Positions 1-8,564 of a stretch of 27,567 nucleotides of DNA are shown piece by piece; the stretch's first letter is position 1; each line of letters starts with the position of its first letter. The notes under the pieces are model-generated. The model made no database searches and was not told the origin of the DNA. It saw only the letters and a list, made by a program, of their open reading frames with translations. The position numbers were made by a program, and so were the translations under genes. The DNA comes from an uncultured Clostridia bacterium (GTDB lineage: Bacteria; Bacillota; Clostridia; Oscillospirales; Acutalibacteraceae): positions 1-27,567 of the forward strand of contig CAMJHI010000002.1 of assembly GCA_946405475.1 (NCBI GenBank), in the 5' to 3' direction.

Positions 1-1108
1 ACGAACGCACGTACTGCCGTTTGATTTTTTCCAGTGCGTCGTCGGCCTTGGCCGGGTCAAGCAGCGCCAGACAGCACCCCTTGAACCCTGCGCCCGAAAA
101 GCGGCCGCCGAGCACGCCGTCGGTTCCCTTCATCAGTTCATACAGGCGGATCAGCTCGGGCGAGCCGGTCTGCCACAAATCAATGCTGCTGCGCCCGCTT
201 GCCAGCACGAGCGAGCCGAACCGTTCCAGTTCGCCGTTCTGCCACGCCTCAACGCCCTGCTTCACGCGCTCGCATTCGCCGTACCAGTGTTCGGCGCGTT
301 TGCGCCACGGCTCGGGCAGGCGGCTTTTGAAAGCTTCAAACACCGCAACGGGCACGTCGCGCAGCACCGCCTGATCGAATTTGCCGTAATCCAGCCCGGC
401 AAACGCCATGAGCGCGTAGGCCGCGCTTTTGGCCTCGTCGACGCGCATATTGTATTTGCTGCCGACCAGATTGCGCTCCAGCCCGCTGAAGATCACCGCG
501 AGCCGATACGGCTTCATGGCCGCGGGCTGCGGGATCAGCTTCTTCGCGCCGTCGCGCATATCCATAAACAATAATTGATCTTTTTTGCCGTAGACCTCGC
601 AGGATTGGTCGAGCCTGCCGCAGGCGACGCCGACGTAATTCCGCTCCGCCGTATACGCCAGCTCGATCAGTTCTTCTGCCGGGAGAGAAAGGCGGTTCAC
701 CCGGCACAGGCACCGCAAAAAGCCGAGCGTGACCGCCGCCGAAGAGGACAGCCCGCCGACGGGCAATTCGCCCGCCAAGGCGACCCGAACGCCGCAGGCC
801 AGCGGAAAGCGCTTGTTCAGTTCGAGCGTCGCGCCGCGCAGATAATCCGCCCAGTCGCCGCATTTGACGGCAGGCGTCTGCGTGACCGACCACCGCGCCG
901 CGCCCGGGTACTGTGCGCTGACAGCCTCCACCTCGCCGCTTTCCTGCGCGGAAAACGCGAAGCGGACGCCCTTGTTGATGGCAAAGCCCGTGATGAGGCC
1001 GAGGTTGTGGTCGACGTGCGCCCCCAGCGGGCAAAGGCGATAGGGCGCGAACCATTCATCCTGCGGTTCCGCTCCAAAGTGATCGACAAAAAGGGAAGAA
1101 GCCTTCAT
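1..1108 (-). CDS. GHMP sugar kinase, galacturonokinase-like (3' end outside window)
   Basis: The frame is open from ATG at 1108 to the left edge, giving 369 residues, so only the last part of the C-terminus is missing. GHMP kinases phosphorylate a sugar with ATP. Visible are the sugar-binding signature PLGAHVDHN, the phosphate loop LPVGGLSSSAA, the GRLDQS segment carrying the likely catalytic Asp, and the C-terminal GGRFSGAGFKGCC motif. True galactokinases have GEHxDY at the first motif; here Glu is replaced by Ala and the segment reads PYRLCPLGAHVDHN followed by INKG. As I remember them, plant galacturonic-acid-1-kinases share this, as well as the C-terminal KRAEH and FSGAGF-GCC segments. 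The start lies 3 bp after the stop of the lipoprotein gene, so the two are probably co-transcribed. GHMP kinase is certain; galacturonate rather than galactose as substrate is inferred. Confidence 0.85.
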   Translation of the reverse strand, partial: MKASSLFVDHFGAEPQDEWFAPYRLCPLGAHVDHNLGLITGFAINKGVRFAFSAQESGEVEAVSAQYPGAARWSVTQTPAVKCGDWADYLRGATLELNKRFPLACGVRVALAGELPVGGLSSSAAVTLGFLRCLCRVNRLSLPAEELIELAYTAERNYVGVACGRLDQSCEVYGKKDQLLFMDMRDGAKKLIPQPAAMKPYRLAVIFSGLERNLVGSKYNMRVDEAKSAAYALMAFAGLDYGKFDQAVLRDVPVAVFEAFKSRLPEPWRKRAEHWYGECERVKQGVEAWQNGELERFGSLVLASGRSSIDLWQTGSPELIRLYELMKGTDGVLGGRFSGAGFKGCCLALLDPAKADDALEKIKRQYVRS

Positions 1109-1111
1109 CCG

Positions 1112-1909
1112 TTATTCACTCCATTCGACCCAAAGCGAGATCGCCGGGTCGGCTTCCAGCGCCGGCAGCAGTTGATCAAGCGCCGTGCCGTCCAGCTTTG
1201 CCAGAAGCGTGAACACGCCGGTTTGTTCGGCGGTGCAGAGCACGAGCTGGTTTTCGCCGTTGAGCAGAACGTCACCCGGCTTGGCGGTGATCGTTTCGCC
1301 CGCCTGCGGCAGCGCCAGCTTCAGCGCGCCGCAGAACCCTGCCTCGCCTTTTTCAAGCGTAACGTCCACCTGTTTCGCGCTGAGCCGATCGATCATGCTG
1401 CGGGCGGCGTCGTTGCCGGCCGCCTGCGGGTAGACTGTGACCGTTTCGGTGTGCAGCACCAGTTGGGGCAAGGGCTGCAGCGGGTCACGTTCCGTGAGCG
1501 TTTCCTGCTGTGTCAGCGTCACTTTCAGCGCTTCATCGACCGCGGCCGCATAGACTGTGGTTTCCGTGGGCATGATCGGCGATTCGGCTGTGATCGTCAC
1601 GGTCGTGCTGCCGCTCTTCAAGCCGTGGAAGGTGAAGATCACGTCGTAACCGGCGCCGTCAAGCTCCTCATGATCCTCTTTGCCGTACTTCTGTTCGCTC
1701 GTATACGAAAGGACGGAAGGGTCCTGAATCTCCACGTGATAGGACGGCCCGCCGCCGTCAAACGAGTGGAACGACAGCGTGCTGCTTTTGTCGTCGGTTT
1801 TGGGCTTTTTGCCGTGCGCACAGCCGACAAAGCCAAACGCCGCGACGCCGCAGAGCAGCAGAACGATCAGCACGGTTCGCAAAACGGTTTCAAAATGCAC
1901 AGTCTTCAT
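1112..1909 (-). CDS. Predicted lipoprotein with C-terminal cyclophilin-like fold domain
   Basis: A 265-residue protein with an N-terminal hydrophobic segment (about residues 8-29) ending in FVGC, an imperfect lipobox, so it is probably anchored to the outer face of the membrane. Residues about 45-115 form a small beta-rich domain with DPSVLSY and a GSTTVTI ending. The last 100 residues (LSAKQVDVTLEKGEAGFCG, then KPGDVLLNGENQLVL) resemble the cyclophilin-like domain found in many clostridial lipoproteins, whose substrate is unknown. Start choice is uncertain: the only good ribosome site, GGGAG, abuts ATG 1909 but is well spaced for GTG 1897, which would remove four residues. It precedes the GHMP kinase by 3 bp. 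Whether it has isomerase activity cannot be told. Confidence 0.75.
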   Translation of the reverse strand: MKTVHFETVLRTVLIVLLLCGVAAFGFVGCAHGKKPKTDDKSSTLSFHSFDGGGPSYHVEIQDPSVLSYTSEQKYGKEDHEELDGAGYDVIFTFHGLKSGSTTVTITAESPIMPTETTVYAAAVDEALKVTLTQQETLTERDPLQPLPQLVLHTETVTVYPQAAGNDAARSMIDRLSAKQVDVTLEKGEAGFCGALKLALPQAGETITAKPGDVLLNGENQLVLCTAEQTGVFTLLAKLDGTALDQLLPALEADPAISLWVEWSE

Positions 1910-1933
1910 CTCCCGTTTGTTATTTCAAGCTTC

Positions 1934-1962
1934 AGTATATCGCATCCGCGCCGAAAAGACAA
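1934..1962 (-). promoter_or_regulatory. Sigma-A-type promoter of the lipoprotein/kinase operon
   Basis: On the minus strand a -35 TTGTCT (1957-1962) is followed after 17 bp by a -10 TATACT (1934-1939). Transcription would start near 1927, just ahead of the lipoprotein start codon. Confidence 0.6.
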
Positions 1963-2015
1963 GAGTGCAGCACATGTAAAAAGCACAATTTGCGGTTCCC
2001 TTTTCTCTTTGTTTA

Positions 2016-2024
2016 TGCTATAAT
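2016..2024 (+). promoter_or_regulatory. Extended -10 promoter of metallophosphoesterase/esterase operon
   Basis: The sequence TGCTATAAT is a consensus extended -10 (TGnTATAAT); the -35 region at 1996-2001 is poor, as is usual for this class. The predicted start near 2031 lies upstream of GTG 2059 and downstream of the alternative start codons at 1990 and 2023, which decides the gene start. Confidence 0.65.
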
Positions 2025-2058
2025 GCTTTCAGTACAAAAGCGGTTGGGGGAAAGAAAC

Positions 2059-2895
2059 GTGCAACTCATCAAAAACGAACTTCAGATCGGCCTCGAAAAG
2101 CCGGTCAGGCTACTTCACGTGACCGATTCGCACGTGGCGCTGGTCGACGAACACGACGACGCGCGCAAGCACGAGCTGGCCAAACGGCTGGGTTCGCCGG
2201 ACAAAGAAAAATATCTGGCCGAGCAAGTCGCCTATGCCGAACAGCACTGCGACCTGCTGGTGCACACGGGCGATCTGGTCGATTTTGTGTCGCACGCCAA
2301 TTCGGCCATGGCGCGCAATCTGCTGCAGAACGAAGCCATCTTTTTCATCGCGGGCAACCACGATTATTCGCAGTACGTGGGCGAAGCGTGGGAAGACGAC
2401 GCCTACCGCATGAACAGCTACATGCAGATGGGCTACGGGCTGGGCGTGCCGATGTTTTTCAATGCCCGCGTCGTCGGCGGGGTGAACCTTGTCGGCATCG
2501 ACAACAGCTATTACCGCTTTGCCGACTGGCAGCTCTGGCGGCTGAAAAAAGAGGCCGAAAAGGGGCTGCCCATTGTGCTCGCGTTCCACGACCCGCTGTT
2601 TGAGCAGGCGCTTTACGATTATCATTTTGAGCGTCTTCCCGGCGAGCCGTGCACCTATCTGGTGGGCTGCGATGAGGAGCATCTGCTGCGCTACAGCGAA
2701 TTCCGCGCCGTGCAGCAGCGCCCCGACAAGCCCACGCTCGACATGATCGACTACATCAAGAGCGAGCCGCTGATCAAGCTGATCCTGACCGGGCACCTGC
2801 ATTTCAGTTTTGAAAGCAACGTGGCCGAAAACCTGCCCCAGTTCGTCACGGGCAGCGGCTTTGACGGCGTCGCCCGCGAGATCACACTTTACTGA
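2059..2895 (+). CDS. Calcineurin-like metallophosphoesterase
   Basis: A 278-residue protein starting at GTG 2059, chosen because GGGGGAAAG lies just upstream and the predicted transcript begins near 2031. It carries the full set of metallophosphoesterase metal-binding motifs in order: VTDSHV (D-x-H), HTGDLVD (GD), AGNHD (GNHD), AFHDP and GHLH. The family hydrolyses phosphomono- or phosphodiesters using a two-metal centre; the substrate here cannot be read from sequence. No signal peptide is present, so it should be cytoplasmic. The esterase gene begins 11 bp downstream behind its own GAGGAG site, so the two form an operon. Confidence 0.9.
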   Translation: MQLIKNELQIGLEKPVRLLHVTDSHVALVDEHDDARKHELAKRLGSPDKEKYLAEQVAYAEQHCDLLVHTGDLVDFVSHANSAMARNLLQNEAIFFIAGNHDYSQYVGEAWEDDAYRMNSYMQMGYGLGVPMFFNARVVGGVNLVGIDNSYYRFADWQLWRLKKEAEKGLPIVLAFHDPLFEQALYDYHFERLPGEPCTYLVGCDEEHLLRYSEFRAVQQRPDKPTLDMIDYIKSEPLIKLILTGHLHFSFESNVAENLPQFVTGSGFDGVAREITLY

Positions 2896-2906
2896 GGAGA
2901 ATAAAT

Positions 2907-3815
2907 ATGACTGTTTTCAAAAGGATCGGTGCCTTCATCATGCTTATCGTTTCGTTTTTCAACGTCCTGTTTTCGGGCTACGTCAAATACCTGCCCCGCA
3001 ACCGCATTTTTCTCGATCAGTTTTACACCGACGCCAGAACCGAGCGGCAGACCTATGACCTCGTGATCCCGAAAGACGCTTCGGGCAGCACGGGGCTGGT
3101 GCTGTGCATCCACGGCGGCGGCTGGACCGGCGGCAGCCGCGATTCCTACACCGGCAGCCTGATGCAGATGAGCGACGAATTCCATCACGCCGTCGCGGCC
3201 GTCAATTACCGCTACGTGTCCGACACGGTGAGCTTTGACGACGAGATGGACGACATTTCCGCGGCGCTCGCCGCGATCAAAGCGAAGGGCAAAGAGCACG
3301 GCGTTGATTTCGACCGCGTGCTGCTCACGGGCATTTCCGCGGGCGGCCACCTGTCGCTGCTGTATGCCTACACCCGCCGGGATACGGCGCCCGTCAGGCC
3401 GGTTTGCGTGGTGGAGCTGTGCGGCCCGGCCGACCTGGAGCATGAGTTCTACTATTCCGATGAAAACAGCATCTCACAGGCCGTGGGCGCGGAATATCTG
3501 CGCGGCATCATCGCCAACGGCGTCAAGCACCCCATTTCGCTCGATGAATTTGACGCGGCAAGACCCGCGCTCAAGCAGTATTCCCCGATCAATTTTGTGG
3601 ATGAAACCACCGTGCCCACCGTGTTCGGTCACGGCGAGCAGGACGAGATCGTGCCCTATCAGAACGCGCTCGACCTTGACAAAAAGCTGACGGAATACGG
3701 CGTGGAGCACACCTTCGTCTCCTTCCCGAACTCCGGTCACGCCTGTCAGGACAAGCCCGCCATGGCCCGGATCATGGCGCTGTTCTTTGAATATGCCGAT
3801 CAATACCTGAACTGA
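2907..3815 (+). CDS. Alpha/beta-hydrolase, BD-FAE/carboxylesterase type
   Basis: A 302-residue protein with a hydrophobic N-terminal segment (residues 8-23) that could be a signal anchor. The alpha/beta-hydrolase core shows the oxyanion-hole motif HGGGW (69-73), the nucleophile elbow GISAGG with Ser144, an acid at Asp246 (GEQDEIVP) and His278 (NSGHAC), so the catalytic triad is complete. This layout is typical of the hormone-sensitive-lipase/BD-FAE group, which removes acyl or feruloyl groups from small esters or decorated sugars. It follows the metallophosphoesterase by 11 bp and ends at a strong terminator. The substrate is unknown; a link to the glycan-processing genes nearby is only suggestive. 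Confidence 0.88.
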   Translation: MTVFKRIGAFIMLIVSFFNVLFSGYVKYLPRNRIFLDQFYTDARTERQTYDLVIPKDASGSTGLVLCIHGGGWTGGSRDSYTGSLMQMSDEFHHAVAAVNYRYVSDTVSFDDEMDDISAALAAIKAKGKEHGVDFDRVLLTGISAGGHLSLLYAYTRRDTAPVRPVCVVELCGPADLEHEFYYSDENSISQAVGAEYLRGIIANGVKHPISLDEFDAARPALKQYSPINFVDETTVPTVFGHGEQDEIVPYQNALDLDKKLTEYGVEHTFVSFPNSGHACQDKPAMARIMALFFEYADQYLN

Positions 3816-3828
3816 AACGATGAAAAAG

Positions 3829-3872
3829 GGACGCCGCCCGGTGCCGGACCGAACGGCGTCCTTGTCTTTTTT
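3829..3872. terminator. Bidirectional rho-independent terminator between convergent genes
   Basis: GGACGCCG (3829-3836) pairs with CGGCGTCC (3854-3861) and is followed by a T-rich tract. On the other strand the stem is followed by a run of five T, so it can also end the convergent PHP-domain gene. Confidence 0.85.
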
Positions 3873-3878
3873 CGATGG

Positions 3879-5384
3879 TTATTTCACGGAGCTGACGGTC
3901 GCGCCCGTGAGGAGTGCCGAGAGCTGGCTGCCCAGACGGGTGAGCGGGTTGTAGCCGAGCGCGAAATATTTGAACACCCACACCACGGGGTTCCACTTGA
4001 ACAGCGTCCAGTCAAGCACCGTGACCAGACCGCGCAGGAACGTGGAAATGTCGCGCGTTTTCGGCACGTTGACCGGCGCGAATTCGGTGCCTTCCGCCCG
4101 GATGACGAACGGCTGCGCATAGCAGATGCCGTAAGGGCCCGTGATATAAAAGCGAACGTAAAGCTCTGGGTTGTTGAGCAGATCGGAGGCGTGCAGATCG
4201 AGCGTTGCTGTTCCGCTTGTGATATTCTCCTCGCGGCGGATCACCTCACAGTTGGACACCCACGTGATGCGGTCGAAGTTTTCGCCCTCCACGGTGATCG
4301 TGCCGGCGTCTTCATCCACGGTGATGCGCGTCACCTTCGGGGTGGCGTTGCTGTAGTAATAGGATTCGTCGTCCCACAGGTGCAGATCGTCGAAATAACC
4401 GGGCAGCTCCTGCATGCCGTTGAGCTCGTACCCGAGCGAATAATGCGAAACGGCAAAGCTGGCGCCTTCCACCATCGCCGTGCGGACGTTGTCCATGTTG
4501 AAATCCTTCATCATCAGTTCCGTCCACGCGTCGTTCTCGCTTTGCAGGGTGTGGGAATCGGAGAAGCAGAAGCCCCACGGCACCACGCCGTTCGGGATCG
4601 TCTTTTGCAAAATCTGGTCATACAGAATGCGGTCGCAGCGCGTGTGCGCGTCGGTCGCGCTGTTGATGCCCATGCCCACGCTCGAGCCTTTGTTGTCAAG
4701 GAAGAGCCGCGCAAATTTAGCGGCGTAATAATCGTCGACCTTCTGCCCCACGTGCTTTTCGGAATCCTTGTCGACGTAAACGTATTCGCCCACGTGAGCG
4801 AGCATGGATATGCCGCCCGCATCCTTCACGCCCTTGGTCGGCGTTTCATAATCGCCGAAAACGCCCGCCAGACCCTGACCGTATTCCGAAAAATAGCCGG
4901 TGAGGTGGCAGTCGGCCACGGGCGTGGCCATGTTCAGTTCAATGCCCAGCGGCACGTCGAGCATGCCGTTTTTGTGCGTGCGTTTTTCAGAGGCCGCCGT
5001 GCCGGTGAGAACGGCGTTGTATTCCTCGTCGGTCAGCGGAATGATATCCGCCATTTGCGTGCGTTCCTTTTTGATCAGGCGCACCAGCGGGATCAGCTCC
5101 GGCTCCTTGTTCCAGCCGCGGTTGAGCGTGCCGTGATCGGTCAGCGAAACCACGTCGTAATCCAGATCATAGTGGTTTTGCACGAACTCGTGGATGGTGG
5201 GGAACCCGTCGCTGGCGTTGGTGTGGCAGTGCGGCTGGAATTTGTAATTGCCCCACGTGTCCCAATCCACCTCGTCATAGGGGTTGGTGATGATCCAGTT
5301 GACCTGCGGCGCGGCGTAGCAGAACAGGCTCGCCGTGCTGAGAAGCAAAACGACCGTCAGGCAGATACTCAGGCATTTTTTCAT
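3879..5384 (-). CDS. Exported PHP-domain phosphoesterase-like protein
   Basis: A 501-residue protein with a clear signal peptide (lysines at 2-3, hydrophobic core about 5-22, AA at 24-25), so it acts outside the cytoplasm or on the membrane. The PHP metal-binding motifs are visible: PHCHTNASDG (HxH around 52-54 with Asp59) and LTDHGTLNRG (Asp83, His84). Further His and Asp residues follow in MLAHVGEYV, NSATDAHTR and FSDSHTL. PHP proteins are metal-dependent phosphoesterases; exported forms are common in gut clostridia but their substrates are unknown to me. After the catalytic part (to about residue 330) comes a beta-rich domain, then a C-terminal hydrophobic stretch (NPVVWVFKYFALGYNPL) that may bind the membrane. 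It is transcribed divergently from the beta-galactosidase. Confidence 0.85.
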   Translation of the reverse strand: MKKCLSICLTVVLLLSTASLFCYAAPQVNWIITNPYDEVDWDTWGNYKFQPHCHTNASDGFPTIHEFVQNHYDLDYDVVSLTDHGTLNRGWNKEPELIPLVRLIKKERTQMADIIPLTDEEYNAVLTGTAASEKRTHKNGMLDVPLGIELNMATPVADCHLTGYFSEYGQGLAGVFGDYETPTKGVKDAGGISMLAHVGEYVYVDKDSEKHVGQKVDDYYAAKFARLFLDNKGSSVGMGINSATDAHTRCDRILYDQILQKTIPNGVVPWGFCFSDSHTLQSENDAWTELMMKDFNMDNVRTAMVEGASFAVSHYSLGYELNGMQELPGYFDDLHLWDDESYYYSNATPKVTRITVDEDAGTITVEGENFDRITWVSNCEVIRREENITSGTATLDLHASDLLNNPELYVRFYITGPYGICYAQPFVIRAEGTEFAPVNVPKTRDISTFLRGLVTVLDWTLFKWNPVVWVFKYFALGYNPLTRLGSQLSALLTGATVSSVK

Positions 5385-5455
5385 AGCTGCTTCAACCTCT
5401 TTTTCAGTTTTGACCGTCCCGCTCCATCTCGCCGGGGCGGCCGGATGTTAAACCG

Positions 5456-5484
5456 ATTATATCATTTGTCCGGCGGTTCTTCAA
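5456..5484 (-). promoter_or_regulatory. Promoter of the PHP-domain gene
   Basis: Minus-strand -35 TTGAAG (5479-5484), 17-bp spacer, -10 TATAAT (5456-5461). The transcript would begin near 5449, with a leader of about 65 nt. Confidence 0.75.
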
Positions 5485-5528
5485 GAGTTATCCGATTTTT
5501 CGACAGAAGCAAATTTACGGTTTCGGCG

Positions 5529-5557
5529 TTGAAAAAGGCAAACGACCTTGTTATAAT
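5529..5557 (+). promoter_or_regulatory. Promoter of the beta-galactosidase operon
   Basis: -35 TTGAAA (5529-5534), 17-bp spacer, -10 TATAAT (5552-5557), with TG one base before the -10, so it is near consensus and extended. The divergent PHP promoter lies 44 bp away; no clear operator dyad was seen between them. Confidence 0.8.
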
Positions 5558-5608
5558 GATAAAAAACAACAAACTCAAGGTTTGACAACAGAAAGGGGCG
5601 CTGCCTGA

Positions 5609-8554
5609 ATGCAAGCCGGAACCAGATACCCGAGAGACTATCTTGCCAACCAGCATCGGCTCGGTGAAAACCGCCTGCCGGCGCGCACGCTGCTCATCCC
5701 GGCGCAGGAACGCGGGATCACACACAAAAACTTCACAGCATCCGACCGCGTGAAGCTGCTCAGCGGCGAATGGAAATTCTCCTACCGGACGGAGGATACC
5801 GACGAGCCGTTCTATCAGCCGGAACACAGCGACGGCGATTGGGACACCCTGCCGGTACCCTCGATGTGGCAGTTCCACGGTTACGGCAGCTGCTATTACC
5901 CGAACCTGCGCTACTGCTTCCCCTACGACCCGCCGTATATCCACCGCGACAACCCCGTGGGGCTTTACCGCACGAGGTTCACAGCCGACAAAACGGGCGG
6001 CCGCGCGATCCTTCGCTTTCTCGGCGTGGACAACGCCTGCTTCGTGTGGCTCAACGGACAGTATATCGGCTTTTCCAAGGGCAGCCGCATCCCGGCGGAG
6101 TTTGACGTGACCGACGCGCTGGCCGACGGCGACAACCTGCTGGCCGTGAAGGTCTACACCTTCTCCGACGCCTCCTACCTCGAAAATCAGGATATGCTCC
6201 TGGCCAGCGGCATTTTCCGCGACGTCGTACTGATCCAGACCGGCGAAAACGCGCTGTGGGATTACACGATCCTGCCCGACCCGACCGGCTTCACAGTCGA
6301 CTGGCAGTGCCAAACGGGCGACAAGCCCGCCACGCTTCGTTTCACGCTGTGCGACGCCGCGGGCGCAACCTGCGCCATGCGGGAAGAGCCGCTCGCCGAA
6401 ACGGGCAAAATCTTTCTGCCGCTGGAAAACGCCGTGCTGTGGAACGCGGAGCAGCCGTATCTTTACACGCTTTTCACCGAGATCGTCGAAAACGGGGCGG
6501 TCACGGAAACGCACACCAAAAAGGTGGGGATCGCCAAAAGCGAGATCAAAAACCACCGGCTGCTGATGAACGGTGTGCCCATCACGCTCAAGGGCGTGAA
6601 CCGCCACGAAAACAACGCCCGCTCCGGCCGCGCGCTCGCCCCCGGGCAGATCGAAGCGGAGCTGCGCGACATCAAGGCCTGCAACCTCAACGCCATTCGC
6701 TGTTCGCATTACACGAACCACCCGCTGTTTTACGAGCTTTGCTCGGAGCTCGGCATTTACGTCATGGACGAGGCCGACTGCGAAACGCACGGCGCGGAAT
6801 GCTCCGGCGATCTGGGCGCGCTGAACAAGGACGTAAGCTGGTTCGACGCCTTTTTTGACCGCACCCAGCGGATGTATGCGATCAACAAAAACGAGACCTG
6901 CATCAACATCTGGTCGCTGGGCAACGAATGCGGCCACGGCCAGAACAACGACCGCTGCGTCGCCTGGCTGCAGGAGCAGGCCGTGAAAAAGCCGATCAAG
7001 GACAACAACAATTCCATGGCCAACGGAAAAGGCGGCTATTTCGGCACGACCGGCTATATGCCGATGAAGACCCTGCACGATTCCGCCCCCGAGGACGGCC
7101 CGCTGATGATGCTGGAATACGCGCACGCCATGGGCAACTCGCCCGGCGGGCTGGAGGATATCTGGAACTGGGTGTATGAAAACGAGCATTGCTGCGGCGG
7201 CTATGTGTGGGAATACAAAAGCCACGGCTTTTACACCGAGGGCAAAAACGGAAAACCGCGTTACCTGTACGGCGGGGATTTCCCCGACCTGTATCACTGG
7301 TCGAATTTCTCGCTCGACGGTTATCACACGAGCGACGGCACGCCGAAACCGTCCTGGGCGGAACTGCGCGAGGTTTCCGCGCCGGTGTTCGTCAAATGGG
7401 GCGACAGCGGCGTCACCGTCAAAAACACTTACGATTTTCTGCCACTGGACGGCGTGACGATGCGCTGGTCGGTCAACGCCGACGGCGTGCCCGTGCGGCA
7501 GGGCGAAGAATCGCTGGACGGTTTGCGGGCGAGAGAAACGCGCTTTTTCGCGCTGCCCCTTGAAACGGCGGGGCTTGCCGGGCTCATCACAGCCGACTGC
7601 GTTTTTGTCAGGGACGGCCGACAGCTCGCGCACAAGCAGACGATCCTTGCGGAGCTGCCGCACACCCGGCCCGAACCCGCCGCGTTTGAACACAGCGTAA
7701 CTGAAACCGGCGACACGATCGAAGTCAAAGGCGCGGGCTTTTCCGTCACGATCCGAAACGGGCTGCTCGCCCGGCTGGAGAAAAACGGCGTGCTCCTTCT
7801 CGACGCGCCGATGCAGCTGAACTGCATGCGCGCGCCGACCGACAACGACGGCATCGTGAACTTTTCCCCCCGCCTCGTTCAGGAATGGTCGGATTATCTG
7901 TTGGCCTCGCTGCGCTTCGGCTGTCACAACACCAAAACGGAGGACTCGCCTGCCGCCGTGACGGTCACGGCCACCGGCAAACTGCTGCCGCACAGCCACT
8001 TCTGGGGCTTTGACACGGTGATCCTCTATCAGATCAAGGCGGGCGGCGAGGTGACGGTCACCGTTTACCTGCAGCCTTACGGAAAGAGACTGCCGTCCGT
8101 TCTGCCGCGCGTGGGCGTCGTGTTTGAGCTGGACAGCGCTTACGACCGCTGCCGGTGGCTGGGGCGCGGGCCGGATGAAAACTATCCGGACTGCAAGGCG
8201 CACACCCCCGTCGGGCTGTATGAAGCCGACATTCCGGCGCTGAATTTTCTGTATGACGTGCCGCAGGAAACGGGCAACCACGGCGACTGCCGCCGCGTGA
8301 CGGTTTCCGGCGGTGAAAAAGCGTTGACGGTCACCGGTGAGTTTTCGTTTTCCTGCCACGATTTTTCGCTGGATTCGCTCACGAAAGCGCGGCATAAAGA
8401 CGAGCTGGAAACCGGCAACACGCGCTATTTATACATCGACCACAAGCACCGCGGACTCGGCTCCAACTCCTGCGGCCCGCAGCCGGAGACAGAGTACGAG
8501 CTGCCGATGGGCAGCTTCCACTGGAGCTTTCGCCTGAACACGGCAACCATGTGA
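5609..8554 (+). CDS. lacZ: Beta-galactosidase, glycoside hydrolase family 2 (LacZ type)
   Basis: A 981-residue enzyme close in length to E. coli LacZ. Domain order is the LacZ one: N-terminal sugar-binding jelly roll (about 40-215), immunoglobulin-like domain (about 220-320), catalytic TIM barrel (about 325-610), linker domain, and C-terminal Bgal small-chain domain (about 700-975). The acid/base Glu440 is in SLGNECGHG and the nucleophile Glu503 in MMLEYAHAMGNS. GVNRHENNARSGRAL and DEADCETHGAE are also typical. It retains beta-D-galactosides as substrates; without a signal peptide it must act on imported oligosaccharides or lactose. Start ATG 5609 follows GAAAGGGG. It has its own strong promoter and is followed after 10 bp by a small membrane methyltransferase gene. 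Confidence 0.95.
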   Translation: MQAGTRYPRDYLANQHRLGENRLPARTLLIPAQERGITHKNFTASDRVKLLSGEWKFSYRTEDTDEPFYQPEHSDGDWDTLPVPSMWQFHGYGSCYYPNLRYCFPYDPPYIHRDNPVGLYRTRFTADKTGGRAILRFLGVDNACFVWLNGQYIGFSKGSRIPAEFDVTDALADGDNLLAVKVYTFSDASYLENQDMLLASGIFRDVVLIQTGENALWDYTILPDPTGFTVDWQCQTGDKPATLRFTLCDAAGATCAMREEPLAETGKIFLPLENAVLWNAEQPYLYTLFTEIVENGAVTETHTKKVGIAKSEIKNHRLLMNGVPITLKGVNRHENNARSGRALAPGQIEAELRDIKACNLNAIRCSHYTNHPLFYELCSELGIYVMDEADCETHGAECSGDLGALNKDVSWFDAFFDRTQRMYAINKNETCINIWSLGNECGHGQNNDRCVAWLQEQAVKKPIKDNNNSMANGKGGYFGTTGYMPMKTLHDSAPEDGPLMMLEYAHAMGNSPGGLEDIWNWVYENEHCCGGYVWEYKSHGFYTEGKNGKPRYLYGGDFPDLYHWSNFSLDGYHTSDGTPKPSWAELREVSAPVFVKWGDSGVTVKNTYDFLPLDGVTMRWSVNADGVPVRQGEESLDGLRARETRFFALPLETAGLAGLITADCVFVRDGRQLAHKQTILAELPHTRPEPAAFEHSVTETGDTIEVKGAGFSVTIRNGLLARLEKNGVLLLDAPMQLNCMRAPTDNDGIVNFSPRLVQEWSDYLLASLRFGCHNTKTEDSPAAVTVTATGKLLPHSHFWGFDTVILYQIKAGGEVTVTVYLQPYGKRLPSVLPRVGVVFELDSAYDRCRWLGRGPDENYPDCKAHTPVGLYEADIPALNFLYDVPQETGNHGDCRRVTVSGGEKALTVTGEFSFSCHDFSLDSLTKARHKDELETGNTRYLYIDHKHRGLGSNSCGPQPETEYELPMGSFHWSFRLNTATM

Positions 8555-8564
8555 GGAAAAGGAC

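Noticed and set aside
575..2023. 482-codon plus-strand frame
   Set aside because: Overlaps the GHMP kinase and lipoprotein on the opposite strand, both of which have clear motifs and start signals.
5462..8395. 977-codon open frame on the minus strand opposite lacZ
   Set aside because: It is an antisense shadow of a GC-rich gene: low-complexity, Arg/Val/Gly-rich, no recognisable domain, no ribosome site, and lacZ has intact catalytic motifs.
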